A stretch of 20,308 nt of DNA from Flavobacteriales bacterium UBA7612. Its GTDB lineage: Bacteria; Bacteroidota; Bacteroidia; Flavobacteriales; Weeksellaceae. Below are positions 9,129-15,180 of this stretch, piece by piece. Below the pieces are notes generated by a model that did no database searches, was not told the DNA's origin, and saw nothing but the letters and a program-made list of their open reading frames with translations. A program made the position numbers and the translations under genes. The stretch lies in the NCBI GenBank assembly GCA_002484335.1, contig DLJQ01000014.1:224652-244959 (forward strand), written 5' to 3'. Every line of letters starts with the position of its first letter. The stretch's first letter is position 1.

Positions 9129-9177
9129 TAAACGTAATTTTTAATTGATAAACGTAGAACGTAAAGCTTACTACGTT
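9129..9177. repeat. Cluster of ACGTA motifs between ferredoxin and polA
   Basis: TAAACGTA occurs at 9129-9136 and 9149-9156, GAACGTAAA at 9157-9165, and the inverted form TACGTT at 9172-9177; TTTTACGCT at 9121-9129 is a near copy. The AACGTA (9158-9163)/TACGTT (9172-9177) pair can form a short hairpin. This may be a weak terminator, an operator upstream of polA or a decayed repeat. Confidence 0.45.
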
Positions 9178-9187
9178 AAACTATATA

Positions 9188-9520
9188 TTAATATTCCGGA
9201 GCTAGTTCTAATTTCAATCCATCCATTTCTTCAGAAATATGTAATTGACAACCCAAACGAGAATTTTCTTTTACGTTGAAAGCTTCTGCAAGCATTGCAT
9301 CTTCATCTGGTAACATTTCTGGTAATGGAGTTTCTGGAGTTAAAATATAACACTGACAAGAAGCACACATTGCCATTCCTCCACAAACACCAATTGTTCC
9401 TTCTGGAGCTAATTCGTATGCACGAACTAATTCCATAATATTCATATTCATGTCTGTTGGAGCGTCCACTTCATGAGAAACTCCGTCTCTATCTATAATA
9501 GTTACTTTTATATCTGACAT
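9188..9520 (-). CDS. Adrenodoxin-type [2Fe-2S] ferredoxin
   Basis: This 110-residue cytosolic electron carrier has the adrenodoxin-type cluster motif Cys46-x5-Cys52-x2-Cys55 and the fourth ligand Cys91 (SRLGCQLHI). An extra Cys57 lies next to the cluster loop. The acidic stretch LPDEDAMLAEAF is the typical partner-interaction helix, and the acidic C terminus fits the family. Such ferredoxins pass electrons from NAD(P)H-dependent reductases to Fe-S biogenesis or oxygenase systems. The reductase gene at 16816-17868 is a plausible partner. A TAnnTTTG box lies 20 bases upstream of the start. polA follows on the same strand after 89 bases. Confidence 0.95.
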   Translation of the reverse strand: MSDIKVTIIDRDGVSHEVDAPTDMNMNIMELVRAYELAPEGTIGVCGGMAMCASCQCYILTPETPLPEMLPDEDAMLAEAFNVKENSRLGCQLHISEEMDGLKLELAPEY

Positions 9521-9540
9521 AATCTTTATTTCAAGTTTTA

Positions 9541-9548
9541 CAAAAATA
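9541..9548 (-). promoter_or_regulatory. -7 promoter box of the ferredoxin gene
   Basis: On the minus strand TATTTTTG matches TAnnTTTG exactly and ends 20 bases before the ferredoxin ATG at 9520. No clear -33 TTTG is visible at the expected spacing, only a T-run. Confidence 0.5.
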
Positions 9549-9697
9549 CGGATTGTTTATCGGCTAAAAAAAGATTAAACAGTAGAAAAAATATCTTGAT
9601 AATGTTGTTATAATAAATTAACCATAGAATTAAAAAAATAAAGTTTCAATCCCTTTTTTGATTCTTTTATAAATATTGCTTTATAACTTGTAAATAC

Positions 9698-9726
9698 AAA
9701 ATCCATGATCTTAGATCATGGATTTT
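9698..9726 (-). terminator. Hairpin terminator downstream of the secreted-protein gene
   Basis: A perfect 13-bp inverted repeat (9698-9710 and 9714-9726, core ATCCATGATC/GATCATGGAT) has a 3-base loop and A/T-rich stem ends. It lies 85 bases after the stop codon of the gene at 9812-10672, where a minus-strand terminator is expected, and would insulate the ferredoxin promoter. Confidence 0.7.
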
Positions 9727-9811
9727 ATATTGTATTAAACTTCAGTTTTTATTTAACGTAAAAGGTATTATATTATTACTATAAATTTTAACTTAGTTGA
9801 TATATTTAAAT

Positions 9812-10672
9812 TTATTTATCATTAAAATAGTTTCTGTATTGTTCTTTCTCAATAGATACCCCTCCTAAAGTATATCCATTAGCATAAAGCTTTTTTATAA
9901 CTCTAGGTGCTAGACTATCATTTTTGATAAGATTAGAAGAATAATTTGCTCCTTTTATTTGAAAAGATTTACCATCATATGTATTTAACATTAGAGCTTT
10001 ATTCAAATTAAAATCACTATTACTTGAAAAAGTAATTTTAGCAATTTCTGTTTTATCAAGATCAAAAATAGAATATACAATTTCATTCGAAAATGCTGGT
10101 CCATGATCAATTTCTTTTCTCACTAAGAATCCAATTTTTTTGTCATTCACAAATATATTACCATACTTATCATAATCTAATTTGTTAGCTATTGCAATAG
10201 AATCTTCTATTGCATTAATTTTTTTATCATATTCAGCTACATTATCTTCATTAGTAGAAATTGTCCTATCTTCATTTTTGAAAAAATCATCAACAATAAC
10301 TTTATTAATACCTGTATCTGTTAAAAGTTTTTTATCATTAAGTAATAAATTTTTTAATATTAATTTCTCAGAACTAAATGTAAATGAATTATCAGGTAAT
10401 AATTCAACTTCCTTTATGTTACCATTTTTTACACTAGTTAATTCTAACCAGTTATTATAAACAATATTTCCTTTAGGTGTTTTATTATTTATAGAAGCCG
10501 TAAATAATTCTTCCCCTTCAAGATTACTAATTATATAGTTCCCTTTTCCTTTTTTTATTTTAGCTATTAATTTTCCATCAACAGATATTTCTTCTTTTTT
10601 AACTTTAATTTTTTGGGAAAAAACAAAAGGATTAATAGAGATTAATAATAGAAATAGTATTTTTATTTTCAT
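9812..10672 (-). CDS. Secreted or periplasmic protein of unknown function
   Basis: I do not recognise this 286-residue protein. It begins with a clear Sec signal peptide: MKIK, a hydrophobic core, and a likely cleavage after FVFS (about residue 19), with the Ser-Gln junction common in Flavobacteriia. The mature protein is rich in lysine, asparagine and short beta-strand-like segments (repeated 'DGKLIAKI'/'NDKKIGFLV'-style strands), with no cysteine-based motif or catalytic signature that I can see. Residues 150-176 look like a helical linker. It stands alone between a terminator (9698-9726) and the nuclease genes, and may or may not belong to the same accessory stretch. The first M is chosen because the signal peptide starts there. 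Confidence 0.75.
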   Translation of the reverse strand: MKIKILFLLLISINPFVFSQKIKVKKEEISVDGKLIAKIKKGKGNYIISNLEGEELFTASINNKTPKGNIVYNNWLELTSVKNGNIKEVELLPDNSFTFSSEKLILKNLLLNDKKLLTDTGINKVIVDDFFKNEDRTISTNEDNVAEYDKKINAIEDSIAIANKLDYDKYGNIFVNDKKIGFLVRKEIDHGPAFSNEIVYSIFDLDKTEIAKITFSSNSDFNLNKALMLNTYDGKSFQIKGANYSSNLIKNDSLAPRVIKKLYANGYTLGGVSIEKEQYRNYFNDK

Positions 10673-10688
10673 AAGTATATAATTTAAA

Positions 10689-10696
10689 CAAAAATA
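10689..10696 (-). promoter_or_regulatory. Candidate -7 box of the secreted-protein gene
   Basis: TATTTTTG on the minus strand fits TAnnTTTG and lies 16 bases upstream of the ATG at 10672, implying a very short leader. The nearest TTTG upstream (10727-10730) is 30 bases away, too far for a good -33 element. Confidence 0.35.
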
Positions 10697-10761
10697 TAAA
10701 ATATTATATTAATTGTAAATTAATATCAAAATATCAGCAATTTCTAATAAAGAATTATCTA

Positions 10762-10784
10762 CTTAACATAAAACGTGTTATGCG
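10762..10784 (-). repeat. Cassette-boundary-like palindromic motif after the PLD nuclease gene
   Basis: On the minus strand this reads CGCATAACACGTTTTATG and on to TTAAG. It aligns loosely with CGCTAACATCGTATT, which follows the 616-residue gene at 11965-11984. It also contains alternative short palindromes (TAACA/TGTTA and CATAA/TTATG). Its position, starting 12 bases beyond the stop of the nuclease gene, mirrors the other site. Confidence 0.35.
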
Positions 10785-10795
10785 TTCGTACATGT

Positions 10796-11788
10796 TTACA
10801 TTTCATTTGTTATTTTAGATATAATAAACTCTGCAAATTCATTGGATAGTAAAATTTTATCTTTTTTAAAATTTAATGCACCAAGTGTTTTTCCTCCAAC
10901 ATGTGTAATATTTTTATTGGCATTAATTTTTAGAAAGTCCACAACTAACTTATTTGCATATAGATTTTTTTGCATCCAAATTCTTCCAAATTCAGGAGTC
11001 AAATTTTCGCTTTTTACATAATATGGCCATCTTTTTTTCCAATCTTCTTTATTTTTTTCATTCTCATCTATTTTTAGAACTTTAGACATGCCTTTGTAAA
11101 CCCCTAAAATACGTTTTGCACCAATCCCATAGGCAATGAAAATATCATTCTCTTTAATTGAACTAGGGTAGACAGCAAAATGAAGATCGAAGAATTGTTC
11201 TTCAAAAGTGTTCTTTTCAGTAATTGGATTTTCTGTAACTCCAATTGGTTTTAACCAATATCTGTTTTGACTTATTGTAGATGGTTTATTCCAAATTCTT
11301 GGAAGATTGAATCCGAATTTTTCATCATTATTATGTTTTTTGATTGGAATATCATCTAATTTAATTTCATTAATAGTTTCAGATTTTCGCCACCAATTTT
11401 CAAATATTTCGATTGTTTCGTTTGCTTCATTATCATACAGAAATACACCAATTTCATGTCTTTTTGTGAAAGCTGTTTCAGTTAAATTTGCTGAAGTGAT
11501 TAAACAATTATTATCAATAATATATATTTTCGCATGAACTCCTGGAAGAGATTTCAATTTAGAATTTTCTAAAAAATTGCTAATGAAAGAATAATTAATT
11601 TTTGACAGTTCATCTATATCGGTAATTAATCTTAAATCAATTTTTTCATCTATAAACTTGTGTCCTATTAATTGTAGAATAAATTTTTCACTTCCAATAA
11701 AAGGACAACAAATCCAAATTCTTTTTTTTGAATTTTCACATAGTTTTTTCAATTCTGATGAAAGTTGATTTCCGTATAAAGTTTGCAT
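10796..11788 (-). CDS. Single-HKD PLD-family nuclease with PUA/EVE-like C-terminal domain
   Basis: This 330-residue protein has a phospholipase D fold at about 1-160 with one HKD motif: His85-x-Lys87-x4-Asp92, followed by Ser99-x-Asn101 and Glu112. One HKD per chain implies a dimeric active site, as in the Nuc and BfiI/NgoFVII nucleases. Residues about 175-320 look like a PUA-superfamily domain of EVE type: an opening Tyr177-Trp178-Leu-Lys strand, a 'ENDIFIAYG...RILGVYK' core near 213-235, and Trp254-Pro-Tyr-Tyr followed by a basic and aromatic segment. EVE/ASCH/SRA-like domains read modified bases, so a modification-dependent endonuclease is plausible. Alternatives are an ordinary type II-like restriction nuclease without its methylase nearby, or an RNA-directed enzyme. 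The PLD call is firm; the C-terminal domain call is recognition by pattern. Confidence 0.8.
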   Translation of the reverse strand: MQTLYGNQLSSELKKLCENSKKRIWICCPFIGSEKFILQLIGHKFIDEKIDLRLITDIDELSKINYSFISNFLENSKLKSLPGVHAKIYIIDNNCLITSANLTETAFTKRHEIGVFLYDNEANETIEIFENWWRKSETINEIKLDDIPIKKHNNDEKFGFNLPRIWNKPSTISQNRYWLKPIGVTENPITEKNTFEEQFFDLHFAVYPSSIKENDIFIAYGIGAKRILGVYKGMSKVLKIDENEKNKEDWKKRWPYYVKSENLTPEFGRIWMQKNLYANKLVVDFLKINANKNITHVGGKTLGALNFKKDKILLSNEFAEFIISKITNEM

Positions 11789-11852
11789 TTGTGGTTATTT
11801 TGTAATTGTATGACGCATGACGTTTCGGGGCTTAGCGTCAGTGGCGGAAATT

Positions 11853-11916
11853 GAAGCGAAAAGCCAATTAATTGAATAAATTTAAGAAAAAAGTCAATAT
11901 AATTGGCTTTTTGCGG
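11853..11916. repeat. Long hairpin between the two nuclease-like genes
   Basis: Arms 11853-11875 and 11894-11916 pair over about 22 bases with one bulge and a mismatch (core AAGCCAATTAATTGA against TCAATATAATTGGCTT), around an 18-base loop. Weaker complementarity continues outward (for example CTTAGC at 11831-11836 with a TTAGCC-like segment near 11941). The 11820-11985 interval is noticeably richer in G+C than its surroundings. It lies in the 198-base gap between the 616-residue gene and the PLD nuclease gene, where I find no coding sequence. Confidence 0.7.
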
Positions 11917-11964
11917 AATAGAAAGCCGAAACTTCAAATTTTAGCCTTATCCCGCCATTTCGCC

Positions 11965-11984
11965 AATACGATGTTAGCGGTAGT
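11965..11984. repeat. Boundary inverted repeat, copy 1 (after the 616-residue gene)
   Basis: AATACGATGTTAGCGGTAGT on the plus strand is the reverse complement, apart from two substitutions and one single-base gap, of the sequence at 13860-13877 and its flank. It lies 2 bases beyond the stop codon of the 616-residue gene, so the pair brackets exactly one gene. Confidence 0.75.
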
Positions 11985-11986
11985 TT

Positions 11987-13837
11987 TTATTCATTTTCGT
12001 AAAGTAAAAATTTCTTATTATCAAGCATATATAACACATCATTATTCATACCTTTTTCTCTAAGCATTTCAATTAAATCTTCGTCTGATAAAGAAATTAT
12101 TAATTTACCCTCTCTTAAAAATTTCTTTTGAAGAGTTACGGCATTTTTATTAACACCTTTACGAGAAATAACAATCACAACATTTCCTATAGTATTATTC
12201 ATATATTTAGTTGGGATTAACAATTCATTTTGTTCCAACTCTTCAGCATAATTTTTAAAGTCGATTAATACAATATTAGAATTAAAATCATTTTTAATAT
12301 CTCCCCAAAACGAATTAATGTCTTTGTAATTATTGTTGATGATTAAATCTCTTCTAAATATTCCATTTTCGCTATATGATTGTGATTTTGATGTATACTT
12401 TCTAAAATAATCCTCGAGTAAAAATTTCAAAATTTCTTCACAAATAGATTCATATTCAGCCCAACCTTTTATGCCTAATTTACAATTTCTTAATTTCTCA
12501 ATTAATGATTCAGATTTAATTTTAGAATCAGATTTGTTGATTTTAAAATGTTTTAATTCATTCTGAATATACCAATGAAGAATTATACTATTATTGTTAT
12601 TTAAGTATTCTGTGGATAGAGAGTAAATCGAAATAAAATTTATGTTCTCTTTTTCTAGGGCTTTATGAAAATCTGAATAAACTCTATATGTTGAAACGAA
12701 AGTAACTCTTTCATTATCTTCAAACTCTTCAAGTTTTCTTTTAATATTCTCAATATTTTTCAGTTCACCTTTTACGAATATGAATTTCGTAATTTCGTCA
12801 TTAAATTTTGCAGTAAAGTCACATCTATTATCTTCTTTTTTATTGAAATAGTTTAAATAATACCCTCTACATTTTAAAAGAAACTTAAGAAAACTTTCTC
12901 TTTCCAATTCTTCAGCATTAGATATATAAATATTTATTAATTCACTATGAATTTTATGTTCACTGAAAAATAAGTTTCCTCTAATTTCAAAATCTTCATA
13001 CAGACGCATATAAGTAGATAATCCTCCAACAATATTTTGTTCTGTTAACTCAATATTTTCAAATTCATAAGGAGTGAAATCTAAAGAATATGGATATACA
13101 AATAGTTGATGTTCATCAATTGGATTTTTGTAGTGATAAATCCGCATATGAGCACCATTATCTCTAAAATTCTTAAAGTAAATTCTTGTTGTATTGTCGA
13201 AATATTTAAACTCACTTTTAATAGATGGATAATTCTGAAATATATAGTTTTTATATTCATCTATTTTTGATTTGAAAAAATCAGTTATTTTGTCAACAAA
13301 TTCATTAGGTATTTTAGCTAACTTGGATGTTTTAGTTATTCTAGTTTTATCAGCAGTTATAAGTTCTTTATACAACAAAAACTCGGTTTCATTGGATATA
13401 TTTTTATAAATAGGAAATTGACCGATATGTTTCTGAATGATAAAGGAATCCTCTGAATTTAGTTTTATTTGTTTATATATTTCTATGAACTCTTGATAAG
13501 GAAGTGAAATTAAACTTTTATTTAAGTTTATAAAATAATTGGGTTCGTTATCAGAATGATAATCAGTTTCGAAAGAAGTTTTCATTAGCGATAATGATAA
13601 TTTCGCTAAAATTTCAATTCTTTTTAAAGTTATTTCAGATTCAGACTTATTTTCTAAAATATCATAAAATGAATCATCTAGTTCTAATTTAAATAAATTA
13701 TATTGTTTAATTTCTTTTAATAGATTATTTAATTTATGAAGTAACTCAAAATATACAATAATACTCGCGGTTCCTCTCTCACAAATATCCTTGATTAAAT
13801 TTAAAATATCTTCAAAGTATTTTCTTGTTATAGTCAT
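11987..13837 (-). CDS. Large protein with C-terminal PD-(D/E)XK (restriction endonuclease-like) domain
   Basis: I do not recognise the 616-residue protein as a whole. Its C-terminal part (about 445-600) has the layout of a PD-(D/E)XK nuclease of the Mrr/restriction-like group. A helix carries Glu461 and Glu463 (KGWAEYESICEEI), then comes Asp497 in a RRDLII strand and Asp526-Phe-Lys528 in an IVLIDFKNY strand. The closing segment (VVIVISRKG, then LSDEDLIEML) is typical of nuclease domains attached to defence proteins. Residues about 350-430 contain an Asp-Phe...FIFVKGE strand pair that may be a second, degenerate nuclease-like fold. The first 340 residues are helical and unassigned, with no P-loop or other NTPase motif. 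Residue assignments are mine by eye. It is the upstream gene of the minus-strand pair with the PLD nuclease, 198 bases apart. Confidence 0.8.
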   Translation of the reverse strand: MTITRKYFEDILNLIKDICERGTASIIVYFELLHKLNNLLKEIKQYNLFKLELDDSFYDILENKSESEITLKRIEILAKLSLSLMKTSFETDYHSDNEPNYFINLNKSLISLPYQEFIEIYKQIKLNSEDSFIIQKHIGQFPIYKNISNETEFLLYKELITADKTRITKTSKLAKIPNEFVDKITDFFKSKIDEYKNYIFQNYPSIKSEFKYFDNTTRIYFKNFRDNGAHMRIYHYKNPIDEHQLFVYPYSLDFTPYEFENIELTEQNIVGGLSTYMRLYEDFEIRGNLFFSEHKIHSELINIYISNAEELERESFLKFLLKCRGYYLNYFNKKEDNRCDFTAKFNDEITKFIFVKGELKNIENIKRKLEEFEDNERVTFVSTYRVYSDFHKALEKENINFISIYSLSTEYLNNNNSIILHWYIQNELKHFKINKSDSKIKSESLIEKLRNCKLGIKGWAEYESICEEILKFLLEDYFRKYTSKSQSYSENGIFRRDLIINNNYKDINSFWGDIKNDFNSNIVLIDFKNYAEELEQNELLIPTKYMNNTIGNVVIVISRKGVNKNAVTLQKKFLREGKLIISLSDEDLIEMLREKGMNNDVLYMLDNKKFLLYENE

Positions 13838-13859
13838 TTTCTACAAGTTGTAATTTAAA

Positions 13860-13877
13860 ATTACCGCTAACATTGTT
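13860..13877. repeat. Boundary inverted repeat, copy 2 (before the 616-residue gene)
   Basis: ATTACCGCTAACATTGTT lies 22 bases upstream of the ATG at 13837. It is an inverted copy of the 11965-11984 sequence, sharing TACCGCTAACAT followed by GT. It directly abuts and partly overlaps the 13875-13888 arm of the next hairpin. Confidence 0.75.
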
Positions 13878-13944
13878 ATTTTACGAAATAAAACGGTGTG
13901 TAGTTTCGTAAAATAACACCTATATCCGTATTTCGTATAATTAC
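13875..13944. repeat. Three copies of a 14-base TTTCGTAAAATAAC-type unit
   Basis: GTTATTTTACGAAA at 13875-13888 and its perfect reverse complement TTTCGTAAAATAAC at 13904-13917 form a 14-bp hairpin with a 15-base loop. TTTCGTATAATTAC at 13931-13944 repeats the second arm directly with two substitutions. No coding sequence overlaps. The layout resembles protein-binding sites at an element end or an operator. Confidence 0.7.
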
Positions 13945-14109
13945 TTTGTTAAAAATAGTAAATTCTTTATTAATCTATAGTATTAAAATATAGTTTGCAT
14001 AAATAACGAAGTTATTTTCCAATAATTTTTAATATTCAGTAATGGATAGCGAAACTCTACAATTAACTTCTACTAAACATAAAGGTTATTATACATCTTT
14101 TTTATTTGA

Positions 14110-14160
14110 TTTAAAAACATTCATTTAGTACAAGTACCGTTTTAAATAAATGATTTTAAA
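14110..14160. repeat. 18-bp imperfect inverted repeat with GTAC-AA-GTAC loop
   Basis: Arms 14110-14127 and 14143-14160 pair at 16 of 18 positions. The 15-base loop opens with GTACAAGTAC (14128-14137). There is no U-rich tail typical of a terminator on the plus strand. It lies about 215 bases upstream of the ATG at 14376. Confidence 0.5.
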
Positions 14161-14375
14161 CTTAAAAACTTTCTAAAAGATACATTTTACTACTGAATAA
14201 AGATTTCAAAAACTAATAAAATAACAACTTAATTTAGTTTAGACTAAACATTTACTTTTAGTAAAAAATAAATAGAACAGCAATAAATTTTAAAATTAAA
14301 CACATTAGAAAATATTTTTACTTAAAATATCGTTTTATAAATAATTATTAAATGATTAATTAAAAAATATAAACT

Positions 14376-15170
14376 ATGTATGCACACGAAATAGATTACG
14401 AAATACATGGGGAAGAAATGCAATTTGTAGAAATTGAATTAGACCCTAATGAAACTGTTATTGCAGAAGCAGGTAGCTTTATGATGATGGATGAGGGCAT
14501 AAAAATGGAAACAATTTTTGGTGATGGATCTAGGAAAACAGAAGGTTTATTTGGAAAAATTGTTAATGCAGGCAAAAGATTATTAACGGGAGAAGGTTTG
14601 TTTATGACTTCTTACACAAACTATGGGCATGGTAAAAAGAAAGCTTCATTTGCTGCGCCTTATCCTGGAAAAATTGTCCCAATAGACTTAACCGAAGTAA
14701 ATAATAAATTTATCTGTCAGAAAGATGCTTTTTTAGCTGCAGCAAAAGGTGTTTCTGTCGGAATTGAATTCAATAAAAAAATAGGAACTGGCCTATTTGG
14801 TGGAGAAGGATTTATTATGCAAAAATTAGAAGGCGATGGAATCGCATTTATTCATGCTGGTGGAACATTACATAAACGCATTTTAAAACAAAATGAAGTC
14901 CTAAAAGTAGATACAGGATGTATTGTTGGTTTTGAAAAATCCGTTCACTACGATATTGAATTTATAGGAGGAATTCGCAATACATTCTTTGGAGGTGAAG
15001 GGGTTTTCTTTGCTACATTAAAAGGTCCTGGTGTAGTGTATGTACAGTCGTTACCATTTAGTCGTTTAGCAGATCGTATTATTGCTCATGCTCCTTCTGT
15101 TGGTGGTTCATCGAAAGGAGAAGGTTCTGTATTGGGTGGTCTTGGTAGATTAATAGATGGAGATAGATAA
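14376..15170 (+). CDS. TIGR00266/AIM24 family protein
   Basis: This 264-residue protein matches the TIGR00266 (DUF124, AIM24-like) family: the opening EIHGEEMQFVEIEL strand, the ETVIAEAGSFMMMDEGI segment near 28-45, a GEGLFMTSY strand, and repeated GLFGGEGFIMQKLEGDG / FFGGEGVFFATLKGPG strand-turn units. It should fold as a beta-rich, TRAP-like barrel; the biochemical role in bacteria is not established. There is no signal peptide. The C-terminal tail is glycine- and serine-rich (VGGSSKGEGSVLGGLG). The DUF5723-like gene follows after 10 bases on the same strand, suggesting cotranscription. Its ATG is preceded by an A-rich leader, as usual in Bacteroidota. Confidence 0.9.
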   Translation: MYAHEIDYEIHGEEMQFVEIELDPNETVIAEAGSFMMMDEGIKMETIFGDGSRKTEGLFGKIVNAGKRLLTGEGLFMTSYTNYGHGKKKASFAAPYPGKIVPIDLTEVNNKFICQKDAFLAAAKGVSVGIEFNKKIGTGLFGGEGFIMQKLEGDGIAFIHAGGTLHKRILKQNEVLKVDTGCIVGFEKSVHYDIEFIGGIRNTFFGGEGVFFATLKGPGVVYVQSLPFSRLADRIIAHAPSVGGSSKGEGSVLGGLGRLIDGDR

Positions 15171-15180
15171 TTTATAATAT

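Larger units (their letters stand above)
13838..14375. other. 538-base AT-rich divergent intergenic region
   Basis: This gap separates the minus-strand accessory genes from the plus-strand TIGR00266-type gene. The left third holds the boundary repeat (13860-13877) and three 14-base TTTCGTA-type units (13875-13944). The centre holds an 18-bp imperfect inverted repeat (14110-14160), and 14237-14265 holds two small palindromes (GTTTAGACTAAAC and TTTACTTTTAGTAAA). The longest reading frames are too short and featureless to call. Promoters for both flanking genes should lie here, but I find no full TTTG/TAnnTTTG pair. Confidence 0.6.

Noticed and set aside
11749..12063. Short frames on both strands through the folded spacer between the nuclease-like genes
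   Set aside because: They arise from the long inverted repeat itself and overlap the ends of the flanking genes.
13930..13957. Possible chromosomal dif site
   Set aside because: The left arm resembles the XerC arm, but the spacer is 3 bases and the right arm only partly fits; reported only as part of the 14-base repeat cluster.
14042..14128. 28-codon frame (MDSETLQLTSTKHKG...) in the divergent gap
   Set aside because: No recognisable family or leader signal, and its 3' end runs into the arm of an inverted repeat; more likely non-coding.
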